Under the pieces are notes generated by a model. It was given only the letters and a program-made list of their open reading frames with translations, ran no database searches and was not told the origin of the DNA. The position numbers and the translations under genes are program-made. Below, one piece after another: positions 18,617 through 27,639 of a stretch of 64,000 nucleotides of DNA (positions within the stretch are counted from its first letter, which is position 1; each line of letters begins with the position of its first letter). The stretch is from Chloroflexi bacterium AL-N1. Lineage in GTDB: Bacteria > Chloroflexota > Chloroflexia > Chloroflexales > Roseiflexaceae. Location: assembly GCA_013122435.1 (NCBI GenBank), contig WYDT01000011.1:1-64000 (forward strand), read 5' to 3'.

Positions 18617-19435
18617 ATGAATCGAGACAGTATGCTCATTGAAGCGGATGAACTGCTAACAAAACTGGATGATGCAAATATTCGCATATACGATGCCACT
18701 ATCCTGTTTTTCAGAAATGAATCAGAGCCAACTGCTTACGAGCAGTATCTACAAGGTCATATCCCTGGGGCGTCCTTTTTCGACCATCAAAATTTTTCAG
18801 ACTCAAGTAGCGATTACATGTACATGGTATCGTGTGAAACTGATCTCGCGAGACACATTGGCAACATTGGTATAGCTGAAGGTTCAGAAGTTGTTTTTTA
18901 TACGTCTGGATATCTTCCCTGTGCAACCCGTGCGTGGTGGATACTCCGTTATGCAGGGCATAACAATGTGCGCGTTCTCAACGGAGGACTGTCTGCCTGG
19001 GAGCAGGTCGGAGGGAACATCGAACAAGGAGCTCAACAATATGCAGCAACGACATTTGAGTGTCGTCTCAGACCATATATGTTTGCCAGCAAGGAAGAGG
19101 TCCAGGTCGCGCTTGAAGATGGTGGGGTATGTACAGTCAATACATTGACCCTTGAAAGCTATGAAGAAGCGCACATTACTGGCTCTTCGCTGCTTCCCTG
19201 TGGAGACTTGATGCACAAAATGACTTCTTTTTTGCCAAACGATCAGATAGTACATCGCCTGAAAGAAGAAGCCCGGCATGATCGCATTATTACCTATTGT
19301 GGTGGAGGTATCGCTGCGACGGTTAATGCGATGGCCCATTTAATGGCTGGGAACGAAAACGTCTCGGTGTATGATGGGTCGATGAATGAATGGGTGGGGG
19401 AAGGATTACCTACAACGAAAGGTGGTAAGTCATGA
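18617..19435 (+). CDS. Two-domain sulfurtransferase (rhodanese/TST type)
   Basis: The 272-residue protein has two rhodanese domains. The first (about 1-135) includes LQGHIPGASFFDH and VVFYTSGYLPCATRAWW. The second (about 150-268) includes a C-terminal IITYCGGGIAATVNAMAHL, in which the Cys followed by GGGIAA is the likely persulfide-carrying active site. This fits the thiosulfate/3-mercaptopyruvate sulfurtransferase family, where only the second domain is catalytic. AAAGGAGATTG precedes the ATG at 18617. Its stop overlaps the start of the next MDR gene by four bases (ATGA at 19432-19435), so the two are translationally coupled. Confidence 0.88.
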   Translation: MNRDSMLIEADELLTKLDDANIRIYDATILFFRNESEPTAYEQYLQGHIPGASFFDHQNFSDSSSDYMYMVSCETDLARHIGNIGIAEGSEVVFYTSGYLPCATRAWWILRYAGHNNVRVLNGGLSAWEQVGGNIEQGAQQYAATTFECRLRPYMFASKEEVQVALEDGGVCTVNTLTLESYEEAHITGSSLLPCGDLMHKMTSFLPNDQIVHRLKEEARHDRIITYCGGGIAATVNAMAHLMAGNENVSVYDGSMNEWVGEGLPTTKGGKS

Positions 19436-20415
19436 AAGCGATTGTTTACCCACACTACGGATCACCTGATGTACTTCAACTCAAAGAAGTGGCCAAACCC
19501 ACACCCCAAGACAATGAAGTGCTGATAAAAATTCATGCAGCCTCTGCGAATCCCCTTGACTGGCATCGCATGAGAGCCGCCCCCTTCTTCGTTCGCTTAG
19601 GGGACGGGCTGCTCAAACCCACAAACCCCAGGCTTGGCGCTGACATAGCCGGGCGGGTTGAAGCGGTAGGCAGCAACGTAACAGAGTTTCAGCCCGGTGA
19701 TGAAGTCTTTGGGGACATATCTGCGGGTGGGTTTGCCGAGTATGTGTGTGCGCCTACAAATGCCTTGGCGTTGAAACCAATCATTCTATCATTCGAGCAA
19801 GCAGCGGCTGTACCAGTAGCGGCACTCACCGCACTGCAAGGTCTGCGCGATAAAGGACAGATCCAGGCTGGACAAAAGATGTTGATCAATGGTGCATCGG
19901 GTGGTGTGGGAACGTTTGCCGTACAGCTTGCCAAGGCGTTTGGAGCTGAAGTGACAGGGGTATGTAGCACCAGGAATGTAGAAATGGTGCGCTCGATTGG
20001 CGCCGACCATGTCATCGATTACACCCAAGCAGACTTCACCCGAGATGGGCGGCGTTACGATCTGATCTTTGATGCGGTGGGAAATTGTTCGGCTGCAGAT
20101 TATATGCGCGCCTTAAGTCCCAACGGAATTTGTGTTGTTGCTGGGTTTACAACCATGTCCCGCATGATATTTCAGGTTGCGCTCCTGGGATCATTGGTGT
20201 CAAAGACTGGGAATAAGAAAATCGGCGCGATGCTGGCAACTGTGAACAAACAGGATCTGGATTGTCTGAAAGAGTTGCTTGAAGCTGGCAAGGTCGTCCC
20301 TGTTATCGATCGATGTTACCCATTACACGAGGTTCCTGAAGCGATGCGGTATCTGGAAGCAGGACACGCCCGCGGAAAAGTTGTCATCACTATGGACCAT
20401 TCAATACCCAGGTGA
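19432..20415 (+). CDS. Zinc-independent MDR reductase, copy 2
   Basis: The 327-residue protein begins MKAIVYPHYGSPDVLQLKEV and carries INGASGGVGTFAVQLAKAFG as cofactor loop, then GADHVIDYTQADF. It resembles NAD(P)-dependent MDR reductases with the ASANPLDWHRMR segment typical of quinone/enone reductases. It is complete and follows the sulfurtransferase with a four-base overlap, so the two probably form one operon with copy 1. The truncated copy 3 starts 29 bases past its stop. Substrate cannot be told. Confidence 0.88.
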   Translation: MKAIVYPHYGSPDVLQLKEVAKPTPQDNEVLIKIHAASANPLDWHRMRAAPFFVRLGDGLLKPTNPRLGADIAGRVEAVGSNVTEFQPGDEVFGDISAGGFAEYVCAPTNALALKPIILSFEQAAAVPVAALTALQGLRDKGQIQAGQKMLINGASGGVGTFAVQLAKAFGAEVTGVCSTRNVEMVRSIGADHVIDYTQADFTRDGRRYDLIFDAVGNCSAADYMRALSPNGICVVAGFTTMSRMIFQVALLGSLVSKTGNKKIGAMLATVNKQDLDCLKELLEAGKVVPVIDRCYPLHEVPEAMRYLEAGHARGKVVITMDHSIPR

Positions 20416-20444
20416 CGGAGAACTATATCAAGGGACGAAAATGT

Positions 20445-20720
20445 ATGAAAGCAATTGTCTTCACACACTACGGACCACTTGATGTCCTTCAATTTAAAAA
20501 AGTCGCCAAACCAACACCCAGAAACAAGGAAGTATTGATCCGTATACATGCGACCACTGTTACAGCAGTAGAATGTACATTTCGGAGAGGTGTCCCATTT
20601 CTTTCAAAATTATTTACTGGTCTTACAAAACCAAAAATTACCATTTTTGGAGAAGAAGTCGCTGGGGAGATTAAGGATCGGTCGGGTGCGCGTCCAGCTG
20701 CTCCAACACCTACTGGTTGA
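20445..20720 (+). pseudogene. MDR reductase copy 3, N-terminal fragment
   Basis: The ORF opens MKAIVFTHYGPLDVLQFKKV and follows the array's sequence through GLTKPKITIFGEEVAGEIK at about 20675. After that the similarity ends and 15 unrelated residues precede a stop. Only the N-terminal quarter is present. A stretch of 63 bases (20506-20568) is identical to part of copy 4 (21617-21679). Loss of the 3' part by recombination is likely. The fragment has no cofactor site and is not expected to be active. Confidence 0.8.
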
Positions 20721-21052
20721 TCATCGGTATTGTTGGAATGATGACGGGTACCTAGGGATCGCCGTGCCGCTCGAAGGGTATAGTGGGTATTGGTGTTCTG
20801 CACGGGGCAGATATGCTCTACAGCTAGACATCCCAAGCAGCGCAGATCACACTTCGGGATGAAGGACCACATGTACACGACTGATATACATGACGTAGCG
20901 CGGCTCGATGAAGGGTTCGCGGGGAGCTTCACTGCTAGAAGATGTATAACTTTTGATAAGCCACACCATATATGATTTTAGGACGTGTTACATTGAGACT
21001 GCGAAAGCGAATATTACGCAACATATCCATTACATTCAAACAGGAGTAAACA
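20721..21052. other. Intergenic, probable gene debris
   Basis: About 330 bases without an intact gene follow the truncated MDR copy. Short open stretches exist (for example an LIIGIVGMM-like hydrophobic run near 20715) but none is recognisable. AGGAG at 21041-21045 belongs to the next gene. Confidence 0.4.
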
Positions 21053-21478
21053 ATGAGTATGAACAGTAAGACCTATTTAGTGCAAGATAGGAAGACAGTA
21101 CTTTCGACATTGTGGATATTTGTAATGTTGAACATGATTTTTGCGGACATTTATGGTTTCATGTATCCTGGGTTTCTTCAGGGAATCATGACGGGATATG
21201 CAGAGGGACTTGAAATTACAGGGAACCTGCTATTAATCGCTGCGGTTATGACGGAGATTCCCATCGTGATGGTCCTCCTCTCACGCGTATTGAGTCACCC
21301 AATCAATCGTTGGGTGAATATCATGGCTAGTGTTATCACCATTGTCTTCGTCATCGGGGGTGGCTCAACCAAGCCACATTATCTGTTTTTCGCATCTATC
21401 GAAGTTGCCTGTATGTTGTTCATTATCTGGTATGCATGGACATGGCGCAAGCATGAACAGCAATTCAAGTCTTCATAG
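21053..21478 (+). CDS. DUF6326-like four-helix membrane protein
   Basis: The 141-residue protein contains four hydrophobic helices: about 18-38 (VLSTLWIFVMLNMIFADIYG), 60-82, 92-112 and 115-132. The first helix strongly recalls the DUF6326 family (L-S-T-L-W-I-F-V...N-M-I-x-A-D). The function of that family is unknown. AGGAG seven bases upstream supports the ATG at 21053. It lies intact between two broken MDR copies. Confidence 0.72.
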   Translation: MSMNSKTYLVQDRKTVLSTLWIFVMLNMIFADIYGFMYPGFLQGIMTGYAEGLEITGNLLLIAAVMTEIPIVMVLLSRVLSHPINRWVNIMASVITIVFVIGGGSTKPHYLFFASIEVACMLFIIWYAWTWRKHEQQFKSS

Positions 21479-21555
21479 CACCCAATATAAAAGTCGAAGG
21501 TTTGGTAGAAGATGTCAAAACGTAGCAGTATTTCTCAAAAAAGGAGCATAGAAAC

Positions 21556-22530
21556 ATGAAAGCAATTGTCTTCACACACTACGGATCACCTGATGTCCTT
21601 CAACTTAAAGCAGTTACCAAACCAACACCCAGAAACAAGGAAGTATTGATCCGTATACATGCGACCACTGTTACAGCAGCAGAGTGTATGATGCGAAAGG
21701 GTGAACCATTTTGAGGCAGCATCATTCTTGGCCTCAAAAAACCAACAAGAAGATATGCAACTCCAGGATTAAGTTAGCCGGAGAAATTGAAGCCATCGGT
21801 AAAGATGTAACAGACTTAAAGCAAATGATCAGGTGTATGGATTTACCGATTTTGGCGTTGGTGCGAATGCCGAGTACAAATGCATGCCAGAAAAAGGGTC
21901 GCTGGCCATAAAACCCGTCAATATGACCTATGAGGAAGCCGCAGCCACTATTGATGGAGCGACAACCGCATTGTTTTTCCTTAGAGACAAGGCACATATT
22001 CAAAGTGGACACAAAGTTCTCACTAACGGTGCCTCTGGTAGCATAGGTACTTTTGCCATACAACTGGCTAAATACTTTGGTACAGAAGTGACGGGGTTGT
22101 ACCACGAGTGTCGCAATGGTACAATCGCTGGGCGCCGATTAAAGTTATTGATTACACCCAAGCAGACTTTACCCAAAGCGGTGAAACCTATGACGTTATT
22201 TTTGAAGCGGTCGGCAAGAGTTCGTTTTCAGCCTGCAATAGAGTGCTGAAAGAAAACGGAATCTATTTGAACGTCGTCCTACCGTTCCCAAATCTTGAAA
22301 TGCTATGGACAACCAGGACCAACAACAAGAAAGTACTGCTTGGGGATAACATCCCCGAAAAGGTGGAATATATCATCTTCCTTAAAGAGCTGGAGGAAGC
22401 AGGGAAGCTAAAACCAGTAATTGACAAAAACTATTCACTGGAACAGATTGCTGAGGCGCATCGATATATCGACATAGGACGAAAAAAGGGCAATATCGTC
22501 ATCATGGTGGCATACCACAACAAAACCTAG
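21556..22530 (+). pseudogene. MDR reductase copy 4, multiply broken
   Basis: It starts intact at the ATG at 21556 (MKAIVFTHYGSPDVLQLKAV, with AAGGAGC upstream). A TGA stops it at 21711-21713 and a TAG near 21775. After frame changes it continues as LAGEIEAIGKDVTDLK, then VYGFTDFGVGANAEYKCMPE and the cofactor loop TNGASGSIGTFAIQLAKYFG. A further shift near 22110 leads to KVIDYTQADFTQSGETYDV and a normal C-terminus ending at 22530. At least two stops and three shifts are needed to rebuild the protein, so this is a degenerate paralogue, not a single sequencing error. Confidence 0.85.
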
Positions 22531-22551
22531 CAACGTTTTGGACGAATAGAT

Positions 22552-22761
22552 ATGAACGCTATTGAAATGATTGATGTCGATAAATCTTACGGTCCGGTCG
22601 CAGTGCTACAGGGAATCGACCTCCACATCGTGCCCGACAATCTCGTAGCTTTCTCAGCACCTAGCGGCGCTGGGAAAGCCACCATCATTCCTTTTTTTGC
22701 CATCAGCAGGCCATCCGCCCGCAATTCAGATGAGATACGGGTTGCTGTTCCCATGGCCTGA
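22552..22761 (+). pseudogene. ABC transporter ATPase, N-terminal fragment
   Basis: The 69-residue ORF reads IEMIDVDKSYGPVAVLQGID and then SAPSGAGKATI, a Walker A in which the usual GPSGAGKS has become APSGAGKA. The rest of the ATPase (Q-loop, signature, Walker B) is missing. After residue 48 the sequence no longer fits the family. It is 21 bases downstream of the broken MDR copy. Loss of the P-loop Ser and of about 160 residues makes function very unlikely. Confidence 0.72.
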
Positions 22762-23059
22762 TTTTTTACTTTGACGCAGCCCTTGCAGATCAAGTATTGT
22801 GGCTATACCAACAATGTGCCATGGTAGAATAGGTAGACTCATCGCCGTGTATACGATTGCATCAAGGGGATGCACTGATACGCGTTCAGAGAACATACAG
22901 TTGATACGGCGGACAGCGGGTGTATGGCCCTATGACACCAGGAGCTAGATCGTCAGTAGTGTACCCCATTTTGAACAGGTGCATGACAGCAATAGAATTG
23001 TAGATAGCTTTCCGACATTGCGGCGGTTACAGATAGCAACAATTTGGAGGTTATCTTTA
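22762..23059. other. Intergenic region
   Basis: About 300 bases with no recognisable gene. A GGAGG at 23046-23050 serves the next reading frame. Confidence 0.4.
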
Positions 23060-24065
23060 ATGACCAAGCTTACTATTCAAAAACCGACGCTGCTTCTGGA
23101 TCCGGTTAAGATCCAATCCAACATCAACAAGATGGCCGCCAAAGCACAGCAAAGTGGTGTTCGTTTTCGCCCCCACTTCAAAACCCACCAGTCGGCACAG
23201 GTTGGGGCATGGTTTAGAGCGCGTGGGGTGGAAGCTATTACCGTCTCATCGATTGATATGGCTGCTTATTTTGCCAGGCATGGATGGCAAGATATAACCA
23301 TTGCTTTTCCGGTCAACATTCTTGAGATAGAGCACATCAACAAACTGGCGCGGCAAATCAAGTTGGGGTTGCTGGTCGAATCTGCACAGGTGGTGCAATT
23401 TTTAGCCGAGCATCTGACAGCGCCGGTTCAAGTCTGGATTGAAGTCGACGCGGGCGACCATAGAGCGGGTATTTCATGGACAGCACCGGATGAATGTGTG
23501 GCTTTGGCCCGAGCTATTGAATCCATCACACCATTGTCATTCAAGGGCCTTTTAACCCATTCAGGCCATACGTATGCTGCCCGCTCCAAGACGCAGGTTG
23601 AAGCCATGTATCAAGAGACAGTATCAAGAATGCAGCACATCCAGAAGCAACTAACCACAGCCGGGTTTGAACAAACTGAAATCTCCATTGGCGACACCCC
23701 TAGTTGCAGCCTGGTCGATGACCTGAGTGCTGTTGATGAAATCCGGCCCGGTAACTTTGTGTTTTATGACATAATGCAGCTTAAGATTGGAAGCTGTACA
23801 GAGGAGGAAATCGGGGTAGCCGTGGCCTGCCCGATAGTGGGCAAGCACCCGGAACGAAACGAGCTTATCATATACGGAGGGGCCGTTCACCTCTCAAAAG
23901 AGTTTATGGAGGTGAATGGAACATGGCCTGATCAAAATGGATAGCGACACCCTCGACCGTTTCAACATTGGCGACATTGTGGTGGTCTTGCCAATTCATT
24001 CTTGTTTGACCGTCAACCTGTTACGCAATTATCTGACCACAAAAGGGGAAGCATATATTCGCTGA
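23060..24065 (+). pseudogene. DSD1/D-threonine aldolase-type PLP enzyme, internal deletion and frameshift
   Basis: The first frame (ATG 23060, GGAGG nine bases upstream) gives a fold-type III alanine-racemase-like barrel starting MTKLTIQKPTLLLDP. It contains the PLP-lysine segment FRPHFKTHQS. It runs into unrelated residues and stops at 23942-23944. A second frame starting near 23918 restores the family C-terminus: EHGLIKMDSDTLDRFNIGD and LPIHSCLTVNLL, with the metal-binding His and Cys. About 30-40 family residues between EFMEVNG and EHGLIK are absent, so a deletion plus frameshift is inferred. The product would have been a D-serine dehydratase or D-threonine aldolase-type enzyme. Confidence 0.8.
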
Positions 24066-24262
24066 AACAAGCAAAGGAGTATATACCTTGCACAAAAATG
24101 GTATCGGCTAGCTGATCCGGTTTCTACATACAATTCCCCGCAACCAAGCCATTATCAAAAGCCAGCAACACCATTTTACCCCGCGTTATAACAGTTTTTT
24201 AAACAGCAAACAGTACCACACTTACATCGATTGTGATATCAACAACAGGAATAGGAACTAGC

Positions 24263-25492
24263 ATGAATAAGGACAACAGGGAATACAACTTGTATAGTCA
24301 ATCCAGCAGAGCCAATGTGTATGAGACCTATGCTCAAATGCGCGAGAAAAGTCCCATTCTGGCCGTAGATGGACTCCCGTCCAGCATGTGGTTCGTGACA
24401 GGGTTTGAAGAAGCCAAACACATTTTGGCACATCACAAGCAATTTGTGAAAGATTATCGCAAAACCCTTCCTGAAGCAGAAGCACAGCAACTAAATCTGG
24501 AAACAGAGTTGTTTAAACTCTTGAACTATAACCTGCTTGGAGTAGATGCACCCGATCACACCCGGCTACGTACCATTGTCAGCAAAGCTTTCACGCATCG
24601 TCGAGTTCTGGCATTGCAGCGACGCATTCAGCAAATCACCGACGAGCTCATTGACGCATTCCCGGAGGACGGGGAAATTGATCTGATTGATAGGTTTACC
24701 TTTCAGTTACCAATTGTCGTTATCTGCGAATTGCTGGGGGTTCCCGTCGAAGATCGGGATCAGCTTCGGATGTGGTCAAATACCTTTGTCGAGGGTAGTT
24801 ATAGCTACGCCCAAGAAATGATGGAATTCTTCCGATATATTGCACAATTGGTTGCGGAGCGGCGTGATAAACCACAAGACGATCTCATCTCAGCACTTGT
24901 TCAAGCAGAAGAAAATGATGAACGGCTAAACGGGCGAGAACTTTATAGCATGATTGCGTTACTCATTGTCGCAGGGTACCAGACAACTATCAACCTTATC
25001 ACAAATGGAATGTTAGCACTACTACAACATCCTGATCAGATGCGGCGCTTACAAGAGTCGCCAGACTTAACAGCAACCACCATCGAAGAATTCCTTGCGC
25101 TATGATGGACCCGTTGAGCAGGCAAGCCCACGTTATGCGGCAGAAGACATCGAAATTGGCGGGCAATTGATCAGAGGTGGCGAAACAGTTATGGTGGTAT
25201 TAGATGCTGCGAATCGTGATCTCAACAATTTGCAGATCCCAGCAACCTAAACCCTACACTACAGAATAATAAGCATCTTGGTTTTGGTTATGGCGTTCAT
25301 TTTTGCCTTGGCGCTCCGTTAGCGCGTCTCGAAGGTCGCATTGCCATCCATACCCTCATTCAATGTATCCCCCATAGGCAACTCGCCGTTCCCGTTGCAA
25401 AGTTGACATATCAGAACAGCACCATAATACGTGGGTTACGTCGCTTACCTGTCCAATTAAATACGAACAATAACGCAACTCAAAACGATTAA
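24263..25492 (+). pseudogene. Cytochrome P450 with two single-base frameshifts
   Basis: The first frame (ATG 24263, AGGAA upstream; the frame is open from 24233) covers the N-terminal three quarters: LGVDAPDHTRLRTIVSKAFT and the oxygen-binding I-helix IVAGYQTTINL. One extra G near 25098 destroys the ExxR segment, which would read IEEFLRYDGPVE. The next frame covers SPRYAAEDIEIGGQLIRGGE. One missing C near 25217 would restore RDPQQFADPSNLNP and then GFGYGVHFCLGAPLARLEG, which holds the haem-binding Cys. The two lesions cancel in phase. The gene may be dead or the sequence may contain two errors; all P450 signature motifs survive. Substrate is unknown. Confidence 0.85.
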
Positions 25493-25763
25493 AATGCTAT
25501 ACCATAATCTCTGAGCAGCTAGTAGGCACGTGGCACGCACTGATGCGCTCAACACTACTTCTTAAAAAGTCTCCCCTCCCCAGCGCAATCCAAACAGAAT
25601 TGTCACATCTCATGGATCAAGCGAATTAGTATACGATACGAAGTTGTGTCGAAGAAAGAAGGTTGAAGAACAAAATAATCGCAGTCGGAGTAACCACATC
25701 GATCTATACTGCAACAGATCAGAACGAGAGGTATATGGCTGGACAAAGCTTTCCGGTTAGAAA

Positions 25764-26684
25764 TTACAGGTCCTCAGAGGGAAGAGGTGGACGTGGTAAT
25801 AAACCAGCACGCTCTGCCACCATAGGAATCGATTTTGTCCAATCTACTGACATGATGTGAACACCTCGTACTCCTTCAATCGACAGTACTTCCTGAGTCA
25901 ATTCTGCTGCAATACAAATACCTTCCTGCTCCGCATCATCAGCACTCTCCATGCGCTCCACAAGCCACTCAGGAACCCGCGAGCCTGGGAGATGATCCCG
26001 TAAAAAGCGAGCCGACTTCGCCGAGCGAACAACCATAATACCGGCGAGAATGTAGGCTTCTTGATGCAGTCCCAGCGTACGAGCTTCGTGCATCCATTCC
26101 TTAAAACGCTCTGCATCAAAGATAATCTGGGTTTGAATAAATTCAGCTCCTGATTGAATCTTGCGCTCCAGGCGTGCAATACGCTCAACGTTAGGATTCG
26201 CGACCCCGCCAACGAAAAAGTGTGGCGCTGTCTTTAATGCAATACCAGACTGGAAAGATTGCTCATCACGCAGAGTCCGCATAATCTTAATCAACTGGAA
26301 TGAGTTCAGATCCAGCACATTCTTTGCTTCGGGATGATCACCAATACGCGGATGGTCCCCGGTCATACATAGGATATTGTTAATACCACACACAGCAGCA
26401 CTCAACGCATCGGACTGGAGCGCGATGCGATTACGGTGTTGACATGTCATCTGCATAATTGGTTCAAAGCCAAGTTGTCGCATAATAACTCCAGCGCCAA
26501 GCGCCGACATACGACCAATCCCACGCTGATTATCAGTTAAATTAATCGCATCAACATTACCTCCCAAACGATGGGCCACACGCTCCAGACCCTCCCGTGA
26601 AGCCCCCTTGGGTGGCGCTATCTCACCAGTCACAACTATTTGACCGGCGCGAAGGCGACGCTGAAAATCACTATATATCGTCAT
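25764..26684 (-). CDS. metF: 5,10-Methylenetetrahydrofolate reductase
   Basis: The 306-residue protein matches the FAD-dependent TIM-barrel reductase that makes 5-methyl-THF for methionine synthesis. Diagnostic segments are IVVTGEIAPPKGAS near the N-terminus, NLTDNQRGIGRMSALGAG, MQMTCQHRNRIALQSDAL and ILCMTGDHP. Length is that of the bacterial catalytic domain alone. CGGGAGAT precedes the ATG at 26684. A strong promoter and a terminator-like hairpin lie in the leader, so expression is probably attenuated. No methionine synthase is in the window. Confidence 0.92.
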   Translation of the reverse strand: MTIYSDFQRRLRAGQIVVTGEIAPPKGASREGLERVAHRLGGNVDAINLTDNQRGIGRMSALGAGVIMRQLGFEPIMQMTCQHRNRIALQSDALSAAVCGINNILCMTGDHPRIGDHPEAKNVLDLNSFQLIKIMRTLRDEQSFQSGIALKTAPHFFVGGVANPNVERIARLERKIQSGAEFIQTQIIFDAERFKEWMHEARTLGLHQEAYILAGIMVVRSAKSARFLRDHLPGSRVPEWLVERMESADDAEQEGICIAAELTQEVLSIEGVRGVHIMSVDWTKSIPMVAERAGLLPRPPLPSEDL

Positions 26685-26717
26685 TGTATAATCTCCCGCA
26701 CCGCTGGCTATTACAAC

Positions 26718-26749
26718 AAAAAACCTCTCACCGCACGCGAGATGAGAGG
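26718..26749 (-). promoter_or_regulatory. Terminator-like attenuator hairpin in the metF leader
   Basis: On the minus strand CCTCTCA pairs with TGAGAGG (7 bp, 18-base loop that may pair further) and six U residues follow, 33 bases before the metF ATG. Just upstream is a short frame ATG-ATG-ATG-GTA-TTT-TGA (26769-26752). Farther upstream, GATGTAAT and ATTACATC can form another stem. This is the layout of an attenuator. Confidence 0.65.
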
Positions 26750-26848
26750 CGTCAAAATACCATCATCATTCTGATGTAATAGCGACGTTTCCGTTTTACA
26801 CATGCCTACACATTACATCGAGTTTTGGTTGAACTACGGTTATTTTTG

Positions 26849-26877
26849 AGTATAACATGCACGATATAGCGTGTCAA
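26849..26877 (-). promoter_or_regulatory. Sigma-A type promoter of metF
   Basis: TTGACA (26877-26872), a 17-base spacer and TATACT (26854-26849) on the minus strand. The predicted start leaves a leader of about 155 bases before metF. Confidence 0.8.
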
Positions 26878-26895
26878 TCACGTAGAAATGCAAAC

Positions 26896-27573
26896 CTACT
26901 CAGCTACCGGGCTTGATTGCTCAAGCATACGTTGATGATACACACCCTGATATTGTTCTGGCAGAATGGTAGCAATATGCAACATCATCTCTTCAGTCAA
27001 CTGATCCATACGATCCTTTGGGAGCGCCGCGTCTTCAGCCTTCGGATAGTATGGCTCACCAAAATGAACATGGATTGGCTTGCGGGAAAGTGCGCCACGC
27101 GGCCCATGTTCGGTACCGTGGAGCGCCACTGGCACAATCGGGCAACCACTCGCAATGGCTAAACGCACAGCCCCACCACGACCATGCTGCAAACCACCGG
27201 TACGGCTGCGATGACCCTCTGGAAAGATAACGACAACCGCTCCCTGCTTTAAGGCATGAACCGCTTCATCAAGTGCTGCAGTATCACGCTTGCCACGTTG
27301 TATCGGAATAACCTGCATCTGGTACAACCACCATTTCACAATCGGATTTCTAAAGATTTCGCTTTTTGCAATCCACGAGGGACGGTAGGCCAATGGTAAC
27401 GAAGCACCAATCACATGGATATCGGTCCAATCGAGATGATTTGACGCCAGGATCATCCCCATTTGGTGGCGTGGTGGTAAGTTCGACACGCCACTGACGC
27501 TCCAGCGAAACCATAGACGACGAGATATAGCGAAGGATACCCAAAGAAACAAGTACATCAATGCGCCCAACAT
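26896..27573 (-). CDS. plsC: 1-acyl-sn-glycerol-3-phosphate acyltransferase
   Basis: The 225-residue protein carries the acyltransferase NHLDWTD motif (H-x4-D), the glycerol-phosphate-binding FPEGHRSRTGGL segment and a late VPVALHGTE segment of the LPLAT family. An N-terminal hydrophobic helix (YLFLWVSFAI) anchors it to the membrane. It adds the second acyl chain in phospholipid synthesis. GGAGAAC upstream supports the ATG at 27573. Neighbours on the same strand are DUF2231 and the subtilase. plsC is used by family resemblance. Confidence 0.86.
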   Translation of the reverse strand: MLGALMYLFLWVSFAISRRLWFRWSVSGVSNLPPRHQMGMILASNHLDWTDIHVIGASLPLAYRPSWIAKSEIFRNPIVKWWLYQMQVIPIQRGKRDTAALDEAVHALKQGAVVVIFPEGHRSRTGGLQHGRGGAVRLAIASGCPIVPVALHGTEHGPRGALSRKPIHVHFGEPYYPKAEDAALPKDRMDQLTEEMMLHIATILPEQYQGVYHQRMLEQSSPVAE

Positions 27574-27639
27574 ATGTTCTCCATAAATTGATCATGTTTA
27601 GCTGTTTGTAAACATGAACGATACATGAGTAGTGTTATA

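Noticed and set aside
22979-23059. Earlier start for the DSD1-type frame
   Set aside because: The ATG at 23060 has GGAGG at proper spacing and the family sequence starts there.
25663-25860. 65-residue plus-strand ORF over the metF end
   Set aside because: It overlaps the 3' end of metF on the other strand and has no family features.
26685-26880. SAM-I, SAM-II or T-box riboswitch in the metF leader
   Set aside because: I could not find the conserved core bases of these classes; only the promoter, mini-frame and hairpin are supported.
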